From Eubacterium_B sp034180045 (GTDB lineage: Bacteria; Bacillota; Clostridia; Peptostreptococcales; Anaerovoracaceae): DNA of 64,000 bases. The translations under genes were made by a program, and so were the position numbers. The notes under the pieces are model-generated. The model saw only the letters and a list, made by a program, of their open reading frames with translations. It was not told the DNA's origin and searched no databases. Position 1 is the first letter of the stretch; every line of letters starts with the position of its first letter. Shown here in pieces: positions 56,665-64,000 of the stretch. The stretch covers positions 1-64,000 of the forward strand of contig JAXFOY010000025.1 of the NCBI GenBank assembly GCA_034180045.1, read 5' to 3'.

Positions 56665-58641
56665 ATGTCGGATATAAAAGCTTTGATGCGAGAAAAGATA
56701 AAAGTGCTTGATGAAGCGTCCAAGGCGTATTATGCGCAGGGACGAGAGATAATGAGCAATTTTGAGTATGACAGAATTTATGATGAATTAGTGGCGCTTG
56801 AGAAAGAAAGCGGAATTATATTGGCGGGCAGCCCGTCGCAGAAAGTGGGATACGAGATTTTGTCGGAACTTCCGAAGGAAACTCATAAGACGAGGATGCT
56901 TTCTTTGGATAAGACCAAGAGTAGAGAGGAACTCAAAAGCTGGCTGGGCATGCACTCGGGAATTCTGTCTTGGAAACTTGACGGTTTGACCGTGGTATTG
57001 ACATATGAAAACGGTGTTTTAACCAAAGCTGTAACAAGAGGGAACGGCGATGTTGGTGAAGTGATAACATCAAATGCCAGAACTTTTGTAAATTTGCCTC
57101 ACAAAATTTCATTCAAGGGGAATCTGATTATCAGAGGTGAGGCTGTAATCACTTATGACGATTTTGATAAAATTAACGGTGAAATAGGTGAGACGGGCGA
57201 AAAATACAAAAATCCGAGGAATTTGTGCGCAGGTTCCGTAAGGCAACTTAACAGTGAAGTTACCGCTTCCAGAATGGTAAGATTCTTTGCTTTTTCGTTG
57301 GTCAGTGCATCAGGCGTAAGTTTTGTAAACAGAAGTGAACAGATGAAATGGATGCAGGATAAGGGCTTTGAAACAGTTGCAAGCAGACCTGTGAACGCGG
57401 AAAATATAGTGGAAACAGTGGATTTGTTCGAGTCGGAAATTTATAAAAACCCGTTGCCGTCTGACGGATTGGTACTTGCCTTTGACAATATCGAATATAG
57501 TAAAAGCCTGGGAAGTACGGCAAAATTCCCTCGAGATTCCATCGCTTTCAAATGGATGGACCAAACAGAAAAAACGATACTCAGGAAGATTGAGTGGAGT
57601 GCATCGCGAACAGGGCTGATTAATCCTATTGCCGTATTTGATCCCGTAGAACTTGAGGGGACAACGGTTTCTCGCGCATCTGTACATAATTTGAGCATTG
57701 TAGAGGAGTTGGAACTTGGTATCGGCGATATCATAGAAGTTTATAAGGCTAATATGATAATACCTCAGATTTCGGCTAATTTGACTCGGAGCGGAAGATT
57801 GGATTTGCCAAAACTTTGTCCGGTCTGTTCAGCGGAAGTCGTTATCAAAAATGAGCAGGGTGTTAAAACTGTTAACTGTCCGAACCCTAGTTGTACGGCA
57901 AAGCGTATAAAGGGATTGTCGCTCTTTGTTTCCAGAGATGCCATGAATATTGACGGATTATCCGAAATGACCATAGAAAAATTTGTTGCAGCCGGATATA
58001 TCAAAGAATTTGCTGATTTTTATCATCTCGAAAAGTATAAGGATGAAATAATCTCTACTGAGGGATTTGGAGAAAAATCGTTTGCCAAGCTGCAAAAAGC
58101 AATTGAAGCCTCACGAAAAGTTAAGCCGGAGAGACTGCTTTATGCACTGGGTATTTCGGGGATAGGCGTAGCGAATGCTAAGCTTATATCAAAGGCATGT
58201 AAGGCAAGCTGGGATAAGATAGAATCTCTTGTCACCGAAGAACTTTTGCAAATTGACGGTATCGGTGATGTAATGGCAAAAGCCTATGTTTCTTTTTTTA
58301 GGGGTGAAGATAATTTACAGGCACTTGGGCGCCTAAAGCGTGAGCTGGAGATAGATGAAAGTTTTGAACAGGCAGGTTCACTATTTACCGATTTGACTTT
58401 CGTCATAACAGGTTCATTAAATCATTATGAAAACAGAGATGAGCTTAAAGCTGTGGTAGAATCTTTGGGAGGAAAAGTCGCAGGATCTGTCAGCAGCAAA
58501 ACTTCATATTTGATAAACAATAACAGAGCTTCATCTTCAGGCAAGAATAAAAAGGCGAATGAACTCGGAATTAAAATTATAGACGAAGATATGATTATAA
58601 ACTGCATAGAAAACAAAGACTTGTCCTTGCTTTCTAACTAG
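56665..58641 (+). CDS. ligA: NAD-dependent DNA ligase
   Basis: Seals nicks using NAD+. Domain Ia (YYAQGREIMSNFEYDRIYDEL) binds NMN; the adenylated lysine is in WKLDGL. Further parts are GGDNA-type variants TRGNGDVGE and PRNLCAGSVRQLN, the OB fold, a four-Cys zinc finger (CPVC...CPNPSC), a helix-hairpin-helix region (LGISGIGVANAKLI, IDGIGDVMAKAYV) and a C-terminal BRCT domain (FVITGSLNHYENRDELKAVV). 658 residues from ATG 56665, which follows GGAG; an in-frame TTG at 56653 is less likely. The sequence is rather diverged from the Bacillus type but keeps all domains. Confidence 0.94.
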   Translation: MSDIKALMREKIKVLDEASKAYYAQGREIMSNFEYDRIYDELVALEKESGIILAGSPSQKVGYEILSELPKETHKTRMLSLDKTKSREELKSWLGMHSGILSWKLDGLTVVLTYENGVLTKAVTRGNGDVGEVITSNARTFVNLPHKISFKGNLIIRGEAVITYDDFDKINGEIGETGEKYKNPRNLCAGSVRQLNSEVTASRMVRFFAFSLVSASGVSFVNRSEQMKWMQDKGFETVASRPVNAENIVETVDLFESEIYKNPLPSDGLVLAFDNIEYSKSLGSTAKFPRDSIAFKWMDQTEKTILRKIEWSASRTGLINPIAVFDPVELEGTTVSRASVHNLSIVEELELGIGDIIEVYKANMIIPQISANLTRSGRLDLPKLCPVCSAEVVIKNEQGVKTVNCPNPSCTAKRIKGLSLFVSRDAMNIDGLSEMTIEKFVAAGYIKEFADFYHLEKYKDEIISTEGFGEKSFAKLQKAIEASRKVKPERLLYALGISGIGVANAKLISKACKASWDKIESLVTEELLQIDGIGDVMAKAYVSFFRGEDNLQALGRLKRELEIDESFEQAGSLFTDLTFVITGSLNHYENRDELKAVVESLGGKVAGSVSSKTSYLINNNRASSSGKNKKANELGIKIIDEDMIINCIENKDLSLLSN

Positions 58642-58657
58642 GTCAGGAGGAGGTAAA

Positions 58658-59659
58658 ATGCTGCCGGTAGGTAAACTTGATAGCGAGATGCTAAAGCGAA
58701 TAGTAATAGATAAAATCAAATATCAAAATGAGGATGTGCGTGTAAGAGCAGGCGTCGGAGAAGATTGTGCAGTGGTGTCGTATGGTGACTATGACTGTGT
58801 GATTTCAACGGATCCGATAACATCGTCAATTAGCGATGTAGGAAGATTGTCAATTCACATATCATGTAATGACATTGCGAGCAACGGGGTCATGCCTATT
58901 GCTATAACTCTGGCGGTAATGCTTCCTAAGGGCACGACCGCAGAGGATATAGAAACCATAATGACGCAGGCGGCGGAAAGCGCTGAGGAGATAGGTGTTG
59001 AAATTGTCGGCGGACATACGGAGATAACGGAAGCGGTTAACCGGCCGGTAATAGTTTCGACCGCGTTTGGAAAGTGCATTTCCAATGAGTCTCAATCAGC
59101 TTCCCGGATGGTCGAAGGTGATGTTATTTTGCTGACAAAGACTGCCGGACTTGAGGGAACCGGAATTATCTGTTCAGATTTCTCTGACGAGCTTACCGAG
59201 ATTCTCAGTGAGGAAGAACTCAAATACGGACACTCCATGCTTGATCAAGTAAGCGTTGTTAAAGAGGGCGTGATTGCAGGCAAGATCGGAACTCATGGAA
59301 TGCATGATGTTACGGAAGGCGGCATACTCGGAGCTGTTTGGGAAATGTGCAGAATCAGTGGGCTGGGTGCAGAGATTGTAGAGGAAAACATAGCTGTAAG
59401 CGACATCACAATAAAACTGTGTGAGCATTTTAATATCGATTGGAAAAGGCTCATATCAAGCGGATGCATGATAATAGTTGCAAGTCCTGTAAACGCAAAG
59501 GCAATTACTTCGGCCTTATCCGCAGAGGGAATTAAGGTCAGTGAAATAGGTAGAGTAAAAGACTCCCAAAGCGGACTTTTTTTGAAAAAGCCGGATGGAA
59601 CAAAGCACAAAATTACTCCACCTGAAGCAGATGAATTATATAAAGTTTTAAGAAAATAA
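58658..59659 (+). CDS. AIR synthase (PurM/HypE-like) family protein
   Basis: 333-residue ATP-binding protein of the PurM/ThiL/HypE/SelD superfamily. The N-terminal half has GVGEDCAVVSYGDYDCVISTDPI (metal/ATP aspartates) and HISCNDIASNGVMPIAITLAVMLP; then VGGHTEITEAVNRPVIVSTAFG, and the C-terminal half MHDVTEGGILGAVWEMCRISG. The closest pattern is the stand-alone AIR-synthase-related or HypE type; no hydrogenase, thiamine or selenium genes are near, so the substrate stays open. ATG 58658 follows AGGAGGAGG, 16 bp after ligA. Confidence 0.87.
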   Translation: MLPVGKLDSEMLKRIVIDKIKYQNEDVRVRAGVGEDCAVVSYGDYDCVISTDPITSSISDVGRLSIHISCNDIASNGVMPIAITLAVMLPKGTTAEDIETIMTQAAESAEEIGVEIVGGHTEITEAVNRPVIVSTAFGKCISNESQSASRMVEGDVILLTKTAGLEGTGIICSDFSDELTEILSEEELKYGHSMLDQVSVVKEGVIAGKIGTHGMHDVTEGGILGAVWEMCRISGLGAEIVEENIAVSDITIKLCEHFNIDWKRLISSGCMIIVASPVNAKAITSALSAEGIKVSEIGRVKDSQSGLFLKKPDGTKHKITPPEADELYKVLRK

Positions 59660-59676
59660 AAACTTTAATTTTGAAC

Positions 59677-59728
59677 TTGAATTGTATGCAATTAAAGAGT
59701 ATACTATTTAATATAAAAAATAAATAGT
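59677..59728 (+). promoter_or_regulatory. promoter of the flavodoxin-like gene with dyad at the start point
   Basis: TTGAAT at 59677-59682, 17-bp spacer, TATACT at 59700-59705. A perfect 8-bp repeat ACTATTTA (59703-59710) / TAAATAGT (59721-59728) overlaps the -10 and the start point, as an operator or leader hairpin. Confidence 0.5.
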
Positions 59729-59758
59729 AAGAGCTTTGATAACTCTATGGAGGTAAAG

Positions 59759-60169
59759 ATGAAAGTTGCAGTTAGGTACTATTCAAGATCGGGAAATTCA
59801 AAGAAGATGGCAGAAGCTGTTGCAAAAGTTGCGGGTGTTCCTGCCATGAACGTGGATGTAAAGCTAGAGGAAGATGTCGATGTTCTGTTCATCGTGAATG
59901 CTCTGTATTGGCATGGAATTGACAAAAATGTAAAAGAATTTTTGAAGAATCCGGGAGCAAGGATAGGAAAGCTTATAAATGTCAGCAATGCATCTCTTAC
60001 AGATTCAACTAATCCGCAAATGCAGAAACTTGCGTCACAGTTGAGTCTAAACCTTGCAGATGAAGAATTCCATTGCAAAGGTCAATTCAAAGGATTACAT
60101 AAGGGCCGTCCTAATGCAGATGACCTTAATCAGCTGGAAGAGTTTACACTCAAAATATTAGGTAAGTAA
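59759..60169 (+). CDS. small flavodoxin-like protein
   Basis: 136 residues with the flavodoxin fold start: VRYYSRSGNSKKMAEAVAKVA, where the SRSGNSKK loop would bind FMN phosphate, followed by VDVLFIVNALYWHGIDKNVKEFL. The usual second FMN loop is less clear. Electron transfer or quinone-type reduction is possible. I chose ATG 59759, because GGAGG lies 5 bases before it and overlaps the alternative ATG at 59747. It seems monocistronic between the AIR-synthase-like gene and the SRP RNA gene. Confidence 0.8.
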   Translation: MKVAVRYYSRSGNSKKMAEAVAKVAGVPAMNVDVKLEEDVDVLFIVNALYWHGIDKNVKEFLKNPGARIGKLINVSNASLTDSTNPQMQKLASQLSLNLADEEFHCKGQFKGLHKGRPNADDLNQLEEFTLKILGK

Positions 60170-60176
60170 AGTATAA

Positions 60177-60205
60177 TTGACATAAGCACCGAAACCACAT
60201 ATAAT
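60177..60205 (+). promoter_or_regulatory. consensus promoter of the SRP RNA gene
   Basis: TTGACA at 60177-60182, 17-bp spacer, TATAAT at 60200-60205; +1 near 60212. Confidence 0.85.
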
Positions 60206-60245
60206 AATAATAGTTTTATATTGCCCTTTAATAGCTTCGTATGGT

Positions 60246-60343
60246 TTGGTTTGGGTCCTGCGCAATAGGACGCCGTGAACCATGTCAGGTCCGGAAGGAA
60301 GCAGCAATAAGCGGAAGCTCCTATGTGCCGCAGATAAGCCTTC
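60246..60343 (+). ncRNA. ffs: signal recognition particle RNA (4.5S-like)
   Basis: RNA core of the SRP that binds Ffh for cotranslational targeting. The conserved domain IV is present: GTGAACCATGTCAGGTCCGG, GGAAGGAAGCAGCA and TAAGCGG. The 5' side (GGTTT..CTGCG..ATAGGA) pairs with the 3' side (TCCTAT..CGCAG..AAGCC). A further 17-bp stem (60220-60236 with 60358-60374) encloses it, so the primary transcript is probably about 165 nt. Confidence 0.93.
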
Positions 60344-60357
60344 TCCACGCCCTGCGG

Positions 60358-60380
60358 AGCTATTAGAGGGCAATTTTTAA
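60358..60380 (+). terminator. terminator of the SRP RNA gene, using a stem with the 5' leader
   Basis: AGCTATTAGAGGGCAAT (60358-60374) precedes TTTT. It pairs over 17 bp, one G-U, with ATTGCCCTTTAATAGCT at 60220-60236; a local GCCCT/AGGGC stem (60349-60353, 60367-60371) is the shorter alternative. Confidence 0.65.
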
Positions 60381-60399
60381 TTTACTTTAGGAGCTTACA

Positions 60400-62076
60400 A
60401 TGTATAAAGCGCTTTATCGCACAGAAAGACCTGAAACCTTCGATGAGGTTATAGGGCAGGAACATGTAGTGCGTGTTTTGAAAAACCAAATAGCAAACGA
60501 TACGCTTGGTCACGCATATCTCTTTTGTGGAACGAGAGGCACAGGTAAGACCACCATGGCGAGACTTCTCGCAAAAGCGGTGAACTGTACCTCAAGCGGA
60601 GAAAGACCTTGTGGATACTGTGACAATTGTCAGTCTATCAAAGACGGCAGTTTCATAGACATGATTGAAATAGATGCTGCATCTAACAACGGTGTTGAAA
60701 GTGTTAGAGAGATAAGAGACAGCGTCAACTATCCCGCTTCAATGGGCAATCGAAAGGTTTATATCATAGATGAAGTACATATGCTTTCCACGGCTGCGTT
60801 TAATGCTTTGCTAAAGACTCTTGAGGAGCCTCCTACAGGAATTATGTTTGTACTGGCGACAACCGATCCGCAGAAATTGCCGCAAACCATCTTATCAAGG
60901 TGTATGAGGTTTAATTTCAGAAGAGTACCCGAAAGACAAATTGCCAAGCAGATGGCAGGAATCTGTGATAAGAGAGGAATTAGCATAACCGAAGACGCTT
61001 TGAATTTGCTTGCATCCAATGCGGATGGCTCTGTTAGAGACGGGCTGTCTCTTCTGGATCAGTGTTTAGCAGGAAGTAGTGATGTTTTGAACCGTAGTAT
61101 GGTGCTAGACTTTCTAGGTGCAGTCTCGGAGAATTTTTTTCTTGAGCTTACCGAAAAAGTACATATTCGGGACATCGCCGGCGCATTAATCCTCTTAGAG
61201 GAGGTTTTACAAGAAGGAAAGGATGTAAAACAGCTTCTAAATGATTGGATGGCACACTACCGCTCGTTGCTGCTTACAAAGTACATAAGAGACCCGGAGA
61301 ACATTCTGAACCTGTCGAAAGAAAACATCGAAAAGTTGAAGATGCAAAGCCGCAGTATGGAACTTTCAACAATAAATAAGGCTATTATAACTTTAGCGAA
61401 AACCATAAATGACGCCAGGTACTCAACTCAGCCCAGAACTTTGATGGAGCTTGCCATTGTAGTGCTGGCGACAGGGCTGTATGAAGACGGGATGCCCGCA
61501 AAACAGACAAAGCCGATTAACGAGCCGATAAAACGCTCGAGCGCTCGTATTAAAAACGATAACGCAGTGCAAGACAACGAAAAAATAGTGACACTCAAGG
61601 AAGAGACAAAGGCAAGCGAGTCGGAGGTTCCTCCTTGGGAGACTGAAAATGAAGACTGCGCTACAGAAGTTCCTTTGCACAAGAGCAACAATTCAACAAC
61701 AGATTTTGGACGCTCACAGGAAGACTTAGAGGAGCTTTGGGATAGAGTATGGGACAGACTGCCGGGAAACGGAAGCATTTCCATGGTTAGGATGAACACG
61801 ACTCTTGCGGCGATAAATGACAAAGAATTCAAAGTTATAATCGGCAATGATGTCGTAAGAGAAATTGCCGAGAAAAATGCCGGTATTATATCTAAGGCTA
61901 TGGAAGATGAAACAGGAAAGAGCCTGAAGATGGTTTTGAGGAGTGCGGATGGGAATGAGAGTGAAGATGAAGCTTCGCAGACTCAAAGCGATACGGAAAA
62001 TAAGCAAATTGAAAATGTTAAAAAGGTTGCAGACGAGTTGGAGAATTTTTTCAACATTAAGCCACGTATAGAATAG
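60400..62076 (+). CDS. dnaX: DNA polymerase III subunits gamma/tau
   Basis: Clamp-loader ATPase that organises the replisome. EVIGQEHVVRVLKNQI, Walker A GTRGTGKTT, the zinc module CTSSGERPCGYCDNCQSI, Walker B IIDEVHML, sensor 1 LATTDPQKLPQTILSRC and the arginine-finger SRC motif are present. The tau-specific C-terminal part, after a low-complexity linker, is short; total 558 residues. ATG 60400 follows AGGAG. Heads the dnaX-ybaB-recR cluster common in bacteria, with the SRP RNA gene just upstream. Confidence 0.96.
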   Translation: MYKALYRTERPETFDEVIGQEHVVRVLKNQIANDTLGHAYLFCGTRGTGKTTMARLLAKAVNCTSSGERPCGYCDNCQSIKDGSFIDMIEIDAASNNGVESVREIRDSVNYPASMGNRKVYIIDEVHMLSTAAFNALLKTLEEPPTGIMFVLATTDPQKLPQTILSRCMRFNFRRVPERQIAKQMAGICDKRGISITEDALNLLASNADGSVRDGLSLLDQCLAGSSDVLNRSMVLDFLGAVSENFFLELTEKVHIRDIAGALILLEEVLQEGKDVKQLLNDWMAHYRSLLLTKYIRDPENILNLSKENIEKLKMQSRSMELSTINKAIITLAKTINDARYSTQPRTLMELAIVVLATGLYEDGMPAKQTKPINEPIKRSSARIKNDNAVQDNEKIVTLKEETKASESEVPPWETENEDCATEVPLHKSNNSTTDFGRSQEDLEELWDRVWDRLPGNGSISMVRMNTTLAAINDKEFKVIIGNDVVREIAEKNAGIISKAMEDETGKSLKMVLRSADGNESEDEASQTQSDTENKQIENVKKVADELENFFNIKPRIE

Positions 62077-62088
62077 GAGGAAAACAAT

Positions 62089-62454
62089 ATGGGAAAAGGT
62101 ATGAGGGCAGGTAAGAAGTCAAAACCAAAGATGCAGGGTGCAGGTGGAAGTATGCAGAAGCAAATTGCTCAGGCTCAGGCGATGCAAAGGCAGCTGGCTT
62201 CTATTCAGTCGGAACTTGAAGAAAAAGAGTTCACAGCAACTGCCGGCGGCGGTGCGGTTTCAGTAACGGCAAATGGCAAAAAAGAACTTACCGCTTTGAC
62301 TTTTGATAAAGGCGTAGTGGATCCTGATGATGTAGAAATGTTGCAAGATCTCGTTATGGCAGCGGTCAACGAAGTTATGAGACAGGTTGACGAAGCATCG
62401 GAATCAGAGATGAGCAAGGTTACAGGCGGGTTTAATATTCCGGGATTAATGTAA
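62089..62454 (+). CDS. YbaB/EbfC-family nucleoid-associated protein
   Basis: 121 residues. The family core MQKQIAQAQAMQRQLASIQ, ELEEKEFTATAGGGAVSVTANGKKELTAL and LQDLVMAAVNEVMRQVDEA is complete and forms a DNA-binding dimer. An additional basic Gly/Lys/Met-rich N-terminal stretch (GKGMRAGKKSKPKMQGAGG) precedes it. It is located between dnaX and recR, the usual context. Confidence 0.94.
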   Translation: MGKGMRAGKKSKPKMQGAGGSMQKQIAQAQAMQRQLASIQSELEEKEFTATAGGGAVSVTANGKKELTALTFDKGVVDPDDVEMLQDLVMAAVNEVMRQVDEASESEMSKVTGGFNIPGLM

Positions 62455-62472
62455 TAAGGACGGTTTTATAAG

Positions 62473-63072
62473 ATGGCACAATATCCACGCCCATTAGGTC
62501 GTTTAATCGGGGAACTGTCAAAGCTTCCGGGCATAGGTGGAAAGACAGCACAAAGACTTGCATTTCATATTTTATCACTAGATGAATCCGAAGCTAAAGC
62601 CTTAGCAGATTCTGTAATTGAAGCGAAAAATTCAATGCGCTATTGCTCTGTCTGCGGTAATTTAACGGAGAGCGACCCCTGTTCAATTTGCAGCGATGTG
62701 AAGAGGAGACAGGACCTTATTTGTGTTGTGGAAAATCCTCGCGATGTAATCGCTATGGAAAGAATTAGGGAGTTCGACGGACTCTATCATGTTTTGCACG
62801 GGTCGATTTCTCCGATGGATGGAATAGGACCTGAAGATATAAATTTGAAATCTTTGATTTTGAGGCTAAAAGATGAACGCATCAAGGAAATAATTCTTGC
62901 TACAAATCCGACTATAGAGGGAGAAGCTACGGCTATGTATATAGCCAGGCTAGTCAAACCTATAGGGATTAAAGTCAGTCGCATAGCGAACGGAATTCCT
63001 GTAGGAGGAGATCTTGAGTATGCGGACGAGGTGACTTTGCTAAAGGCATTGGAAGGCAGAAGAGAACTGTAG
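62473..63072 (+). CDS. recR: recombination protein RecR
   Basis: Ring-forming protein of the RecFOR gap-repair pathway. 199 residues: helix-hairpin-helix start LIGELSKLPGIGGKTAQRLA, four-Cys zinc finger (CSVCGNL...CSIC), TOPRIM domain with ICVVENPRDVIAMERI and ILATNPTIEGEATAMYIA, and the C-terminal GIPVGGDLEYADEVTLLKAL with the Walker-B-like end. A terminator follows. Confidence 0.97.
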   Translation: MAQYPRPLGRLIGELSKLPGIGGKTAQRLAFHILSLDESEAKALADSVIEAKNSMRYCSVCGNLTESDPCSICSDVKRRQDLICVVENPRDVIAMERIREFDGLYHVLHGSISPMDGIGPEDINLKSLILRLKDERIKEIILATNPTIEGEATAMYIARLVKPIGIKVSRIANGIPVGGDLEYADEVTLLKALEGRREL

Positions 63073-63105
63073 ATGTATTCCTAAAATCGCAAATCGCATT
63101 AGATT

Positions 63106-63137
63106 AGAGAGTTGGAACTATAGGTTCCGGCTCTTTT
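63106..63137 (+). terminator. terminator of dnaX-ybaB-recR
   Basis: AGAGTTGGAAC / GTTCCGGCTCT hairpin (two G-U pairs) followed by TTTTT. Confidence 0.85.
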
Positions 63138-63273
63138 TGTTTATCCTGTCGCTTATTTCAACTGCGATATTTAATGAACTTATATGAAGGACTTTAATTA
63201 TAAACAATTTATTAATTAATAAAGGATTAAAATTTGTGCAAAAAAACAAATTAAAATATATTAAATTTATTGC

Positions 63274-63302
63274 TTGACACAAAGTCTGCTTGCCGTTATA
63301 AT
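63274..63302 (+). promoter_or_regulatory. consensus promoter of the SNF symporter gene and its leader
   Basis: TTGACA at 63274-63279, 17-bp spacer, TATAAT at 63297-63302; +1 near 63309. The 129-nt leader to 63437 contains ATTCCG...CGGAAT (63348-63353, 63403-63408) enclosing smaller pairings. DNA from 63138 to 63273 is AT-rich with nothing recognised. Confidence 0.8.
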
Positions 63303-63437
63303 GGGGCAAGATTCTTTTTTTAAGGATTTGCAATTATTTTCAGTTGATTCCGTAAAGGTATTGTGAAGATGATGGAAAGTTTCATAATCGAACACAGGCT
63401 TGCGGAATTACAGCACATTCAGTGGAGGTATTACTAA

Positions 63438-64000
63438 ATGGACAATATAGAAAAGAGAGGGAAATTTAAGACGAACTTCGGATTCCTCATGGCTTCCATC
63501 GGTTCTGCCGTTGGACTGGGTAATCTGTGGGGCTTTCCGTACAAGATGGGAAAGGGCGGCGGTTTTGCTTTTCTTTTGCTATATATTGTAATGGTAGTTG
63601 TTGTCGGATACAGCCTCATGTTGGGTGAATTTGCGATTGGGCGAAAGTCACGTAAAGCACCTGTAGGAGCATATAAAGCTATCAACAAAAAGTTCGCCTT
63701 CAATGGATGGTTTGCTACTCTGACACCGTTTTTCCTACTACCTTTTTACACGGTTTTAGGCGGCTATTGTATCAAATATCTTGTGGCTAATTTCGGAGAT
63801 ATATTCGGAGCCTCTTGGGGGGTTGGAACTGTAAAGAGCAGTGAGTTCTTTGGCGGTTTTATATCTGACCAGACGCAGTCAATAGTATTTACTTTGATAT
63901 TTATGCTGATGACCTTTGCCATCGTAACAGTAGGAATATCGGGTGGAATTGAGAAATTTTCCGTTATCGCTATGCCGGCATTATTCGTAATGTTGATTGT
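63438..64000 (+). CDS. SNF/NSS-family sodium-dependent transporter, 5' part
   Basis: Sodium-coupled amino-acid or amine importer of the neurotransmitter:sodium symporter family, cut by the window edge after 187 codons. Helix 1 carries the unwound substrate/sodium site GSAVGLGNLWGFPYKMGKGGG, followed by helix 2 AFLLLYIVMVVVVGYSLMLGEFAIGR and helices 3-5. The family consensus GNxWRFPY reads GNLWGFPY, as in a bacterial subgroup. ATG 63438 follows GGAGG. Substrate unknown. Confidence 0.9.
   Translation, partial: MDNIEKRGKFKTNFGFLMASIGSAVGLGNLWGFPYKMGKGGGFAFLLLYIVMVVVVGYSLMLGEFAIGRKSRKAPVGAYKAINKKFAFNGWFATLTPFFLLPFYTVLGGYCIKYLVANFGDIFGASWGVGTVKSSEFFGGFISDQTQSIVFTLIFMLMTFAIVTVGISGGIEKFSVIAMPALFVMLI

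Noticed and set aside
58658..59659. SelD (selenophosphate synthetase) for the AIR-synthase-like gene
   Set aside because: The N-terminal Cys/Sec-containing glycine-rich motif of SelD is missing; the pattern fits the general PurM/HypE-like group.

Overview
The window looks like a chromosomal segment of a low-to-moderate GC, Gram-positive (monoderm) anaerobe of class Clostridia. The evidence is the Firmicutes-type S10-spc-alpha ribosomal gene order, a zinc-ribbon (type Z) S14, a zinc-free type of S4, near-perfect sigma-A promoters with 17-bp spacers, strong AGGAGG ribosome binding sites, a TagO-type lipid-carrier transferase, cell-wall-binding type 2 repeats on a giant surface protein, a DUF438 hemerythrin/PAS protein and an SNF-type sodium symporter. 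A genus such as Mogibacterium or another Anaerovoracaceae/Eubacterium XIII member would fit, but that is a guess from the protein mix. Nothing here proves it.

Layout. 1-1.3 kb: the 5' part of an IS1249-type transposase with an in-frame amber stop. 1.3-5.8 kb: core genes (class II aldolase, an YceG-like membrane protein, RluA-type pseudouridine synthase, signal peptidase I, SmpB) ending with tmRNA; smpB and ssrA are adjacent. 5.8-9.3 kb: a decayed accessory zone anchored at the 3' end of ssrA. It holds an integrase tail, two further broken reading frames, a DUF4256 gene, two small membrane proteins, a truncated and an intact NTF2-like gene, and a second degraded copy of the integrase tail plus terminator. 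9.3-14.9 kb: a compact cobalamin riboswitch with tandem terminators controlling a 1772-residue surface protein (cadherin-like domains, PQQ-like propeller, three CWB2 repeats). 14.9-19.7 kb: a DUF438 protein behind a CRP/FNR-type dyad centred exactly at -41.5, and an FtsX-type ABC exporter. 19.9-30.7 kb: housekeeping genes (cysK, orphan prepilin peptidase, truA-tagO-MATE, phzF-like, DMT exporter, eno, M17 aminopeptidase, ogt). 30.7-37.2 kb: metal homeostasis, with a CsoR operator, csoR and copA (with an in-frame CopZ-like tail), then feoA-feoA-feoB and a FeoB-associated Cys-rich protein. 37.2-53.1 kb: an unbroken ribosomal/secretion/transcription operon from rpsJ to rplQ, including secY, adk, map, infA, rpmJ and rpoA. 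53.1-54.4 kb: a second cobalamin riboswitch, again with two terminators, in front of a xylose-isomerase-like TIM barrel gene. 54.4-63.1 kb: pcrA-ligA-AIR synthase-like, a flavodoxin-like gene, the SRP RNA and dnaX-ybaB-recR. The right edge cuts an SNF-family symporter gene.

Most of the window is ordinary core genome. The points I rate most worth a second look are: two cobalamin riboswitches driving non-classical targets with duplicated terminators; the copA gene with an internal ribosome binding site for a CopZ-like domain; two pseudouridine synthase genes (rluA-type and truA) that both look leaderless; the CRP/FNR-type site in front of the DUF438 gene; a small upstream ORF overlapping the rpsJ start; and several uncharacterised RNA-structure candidates in intergenic DNA.

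Everything was read by eye. Domain calls rest on remembered family motifs, not on database searches. Where I moved a start codon it was to fit a visible Shine-Dalgarno sequence and the known N terminus of the family.
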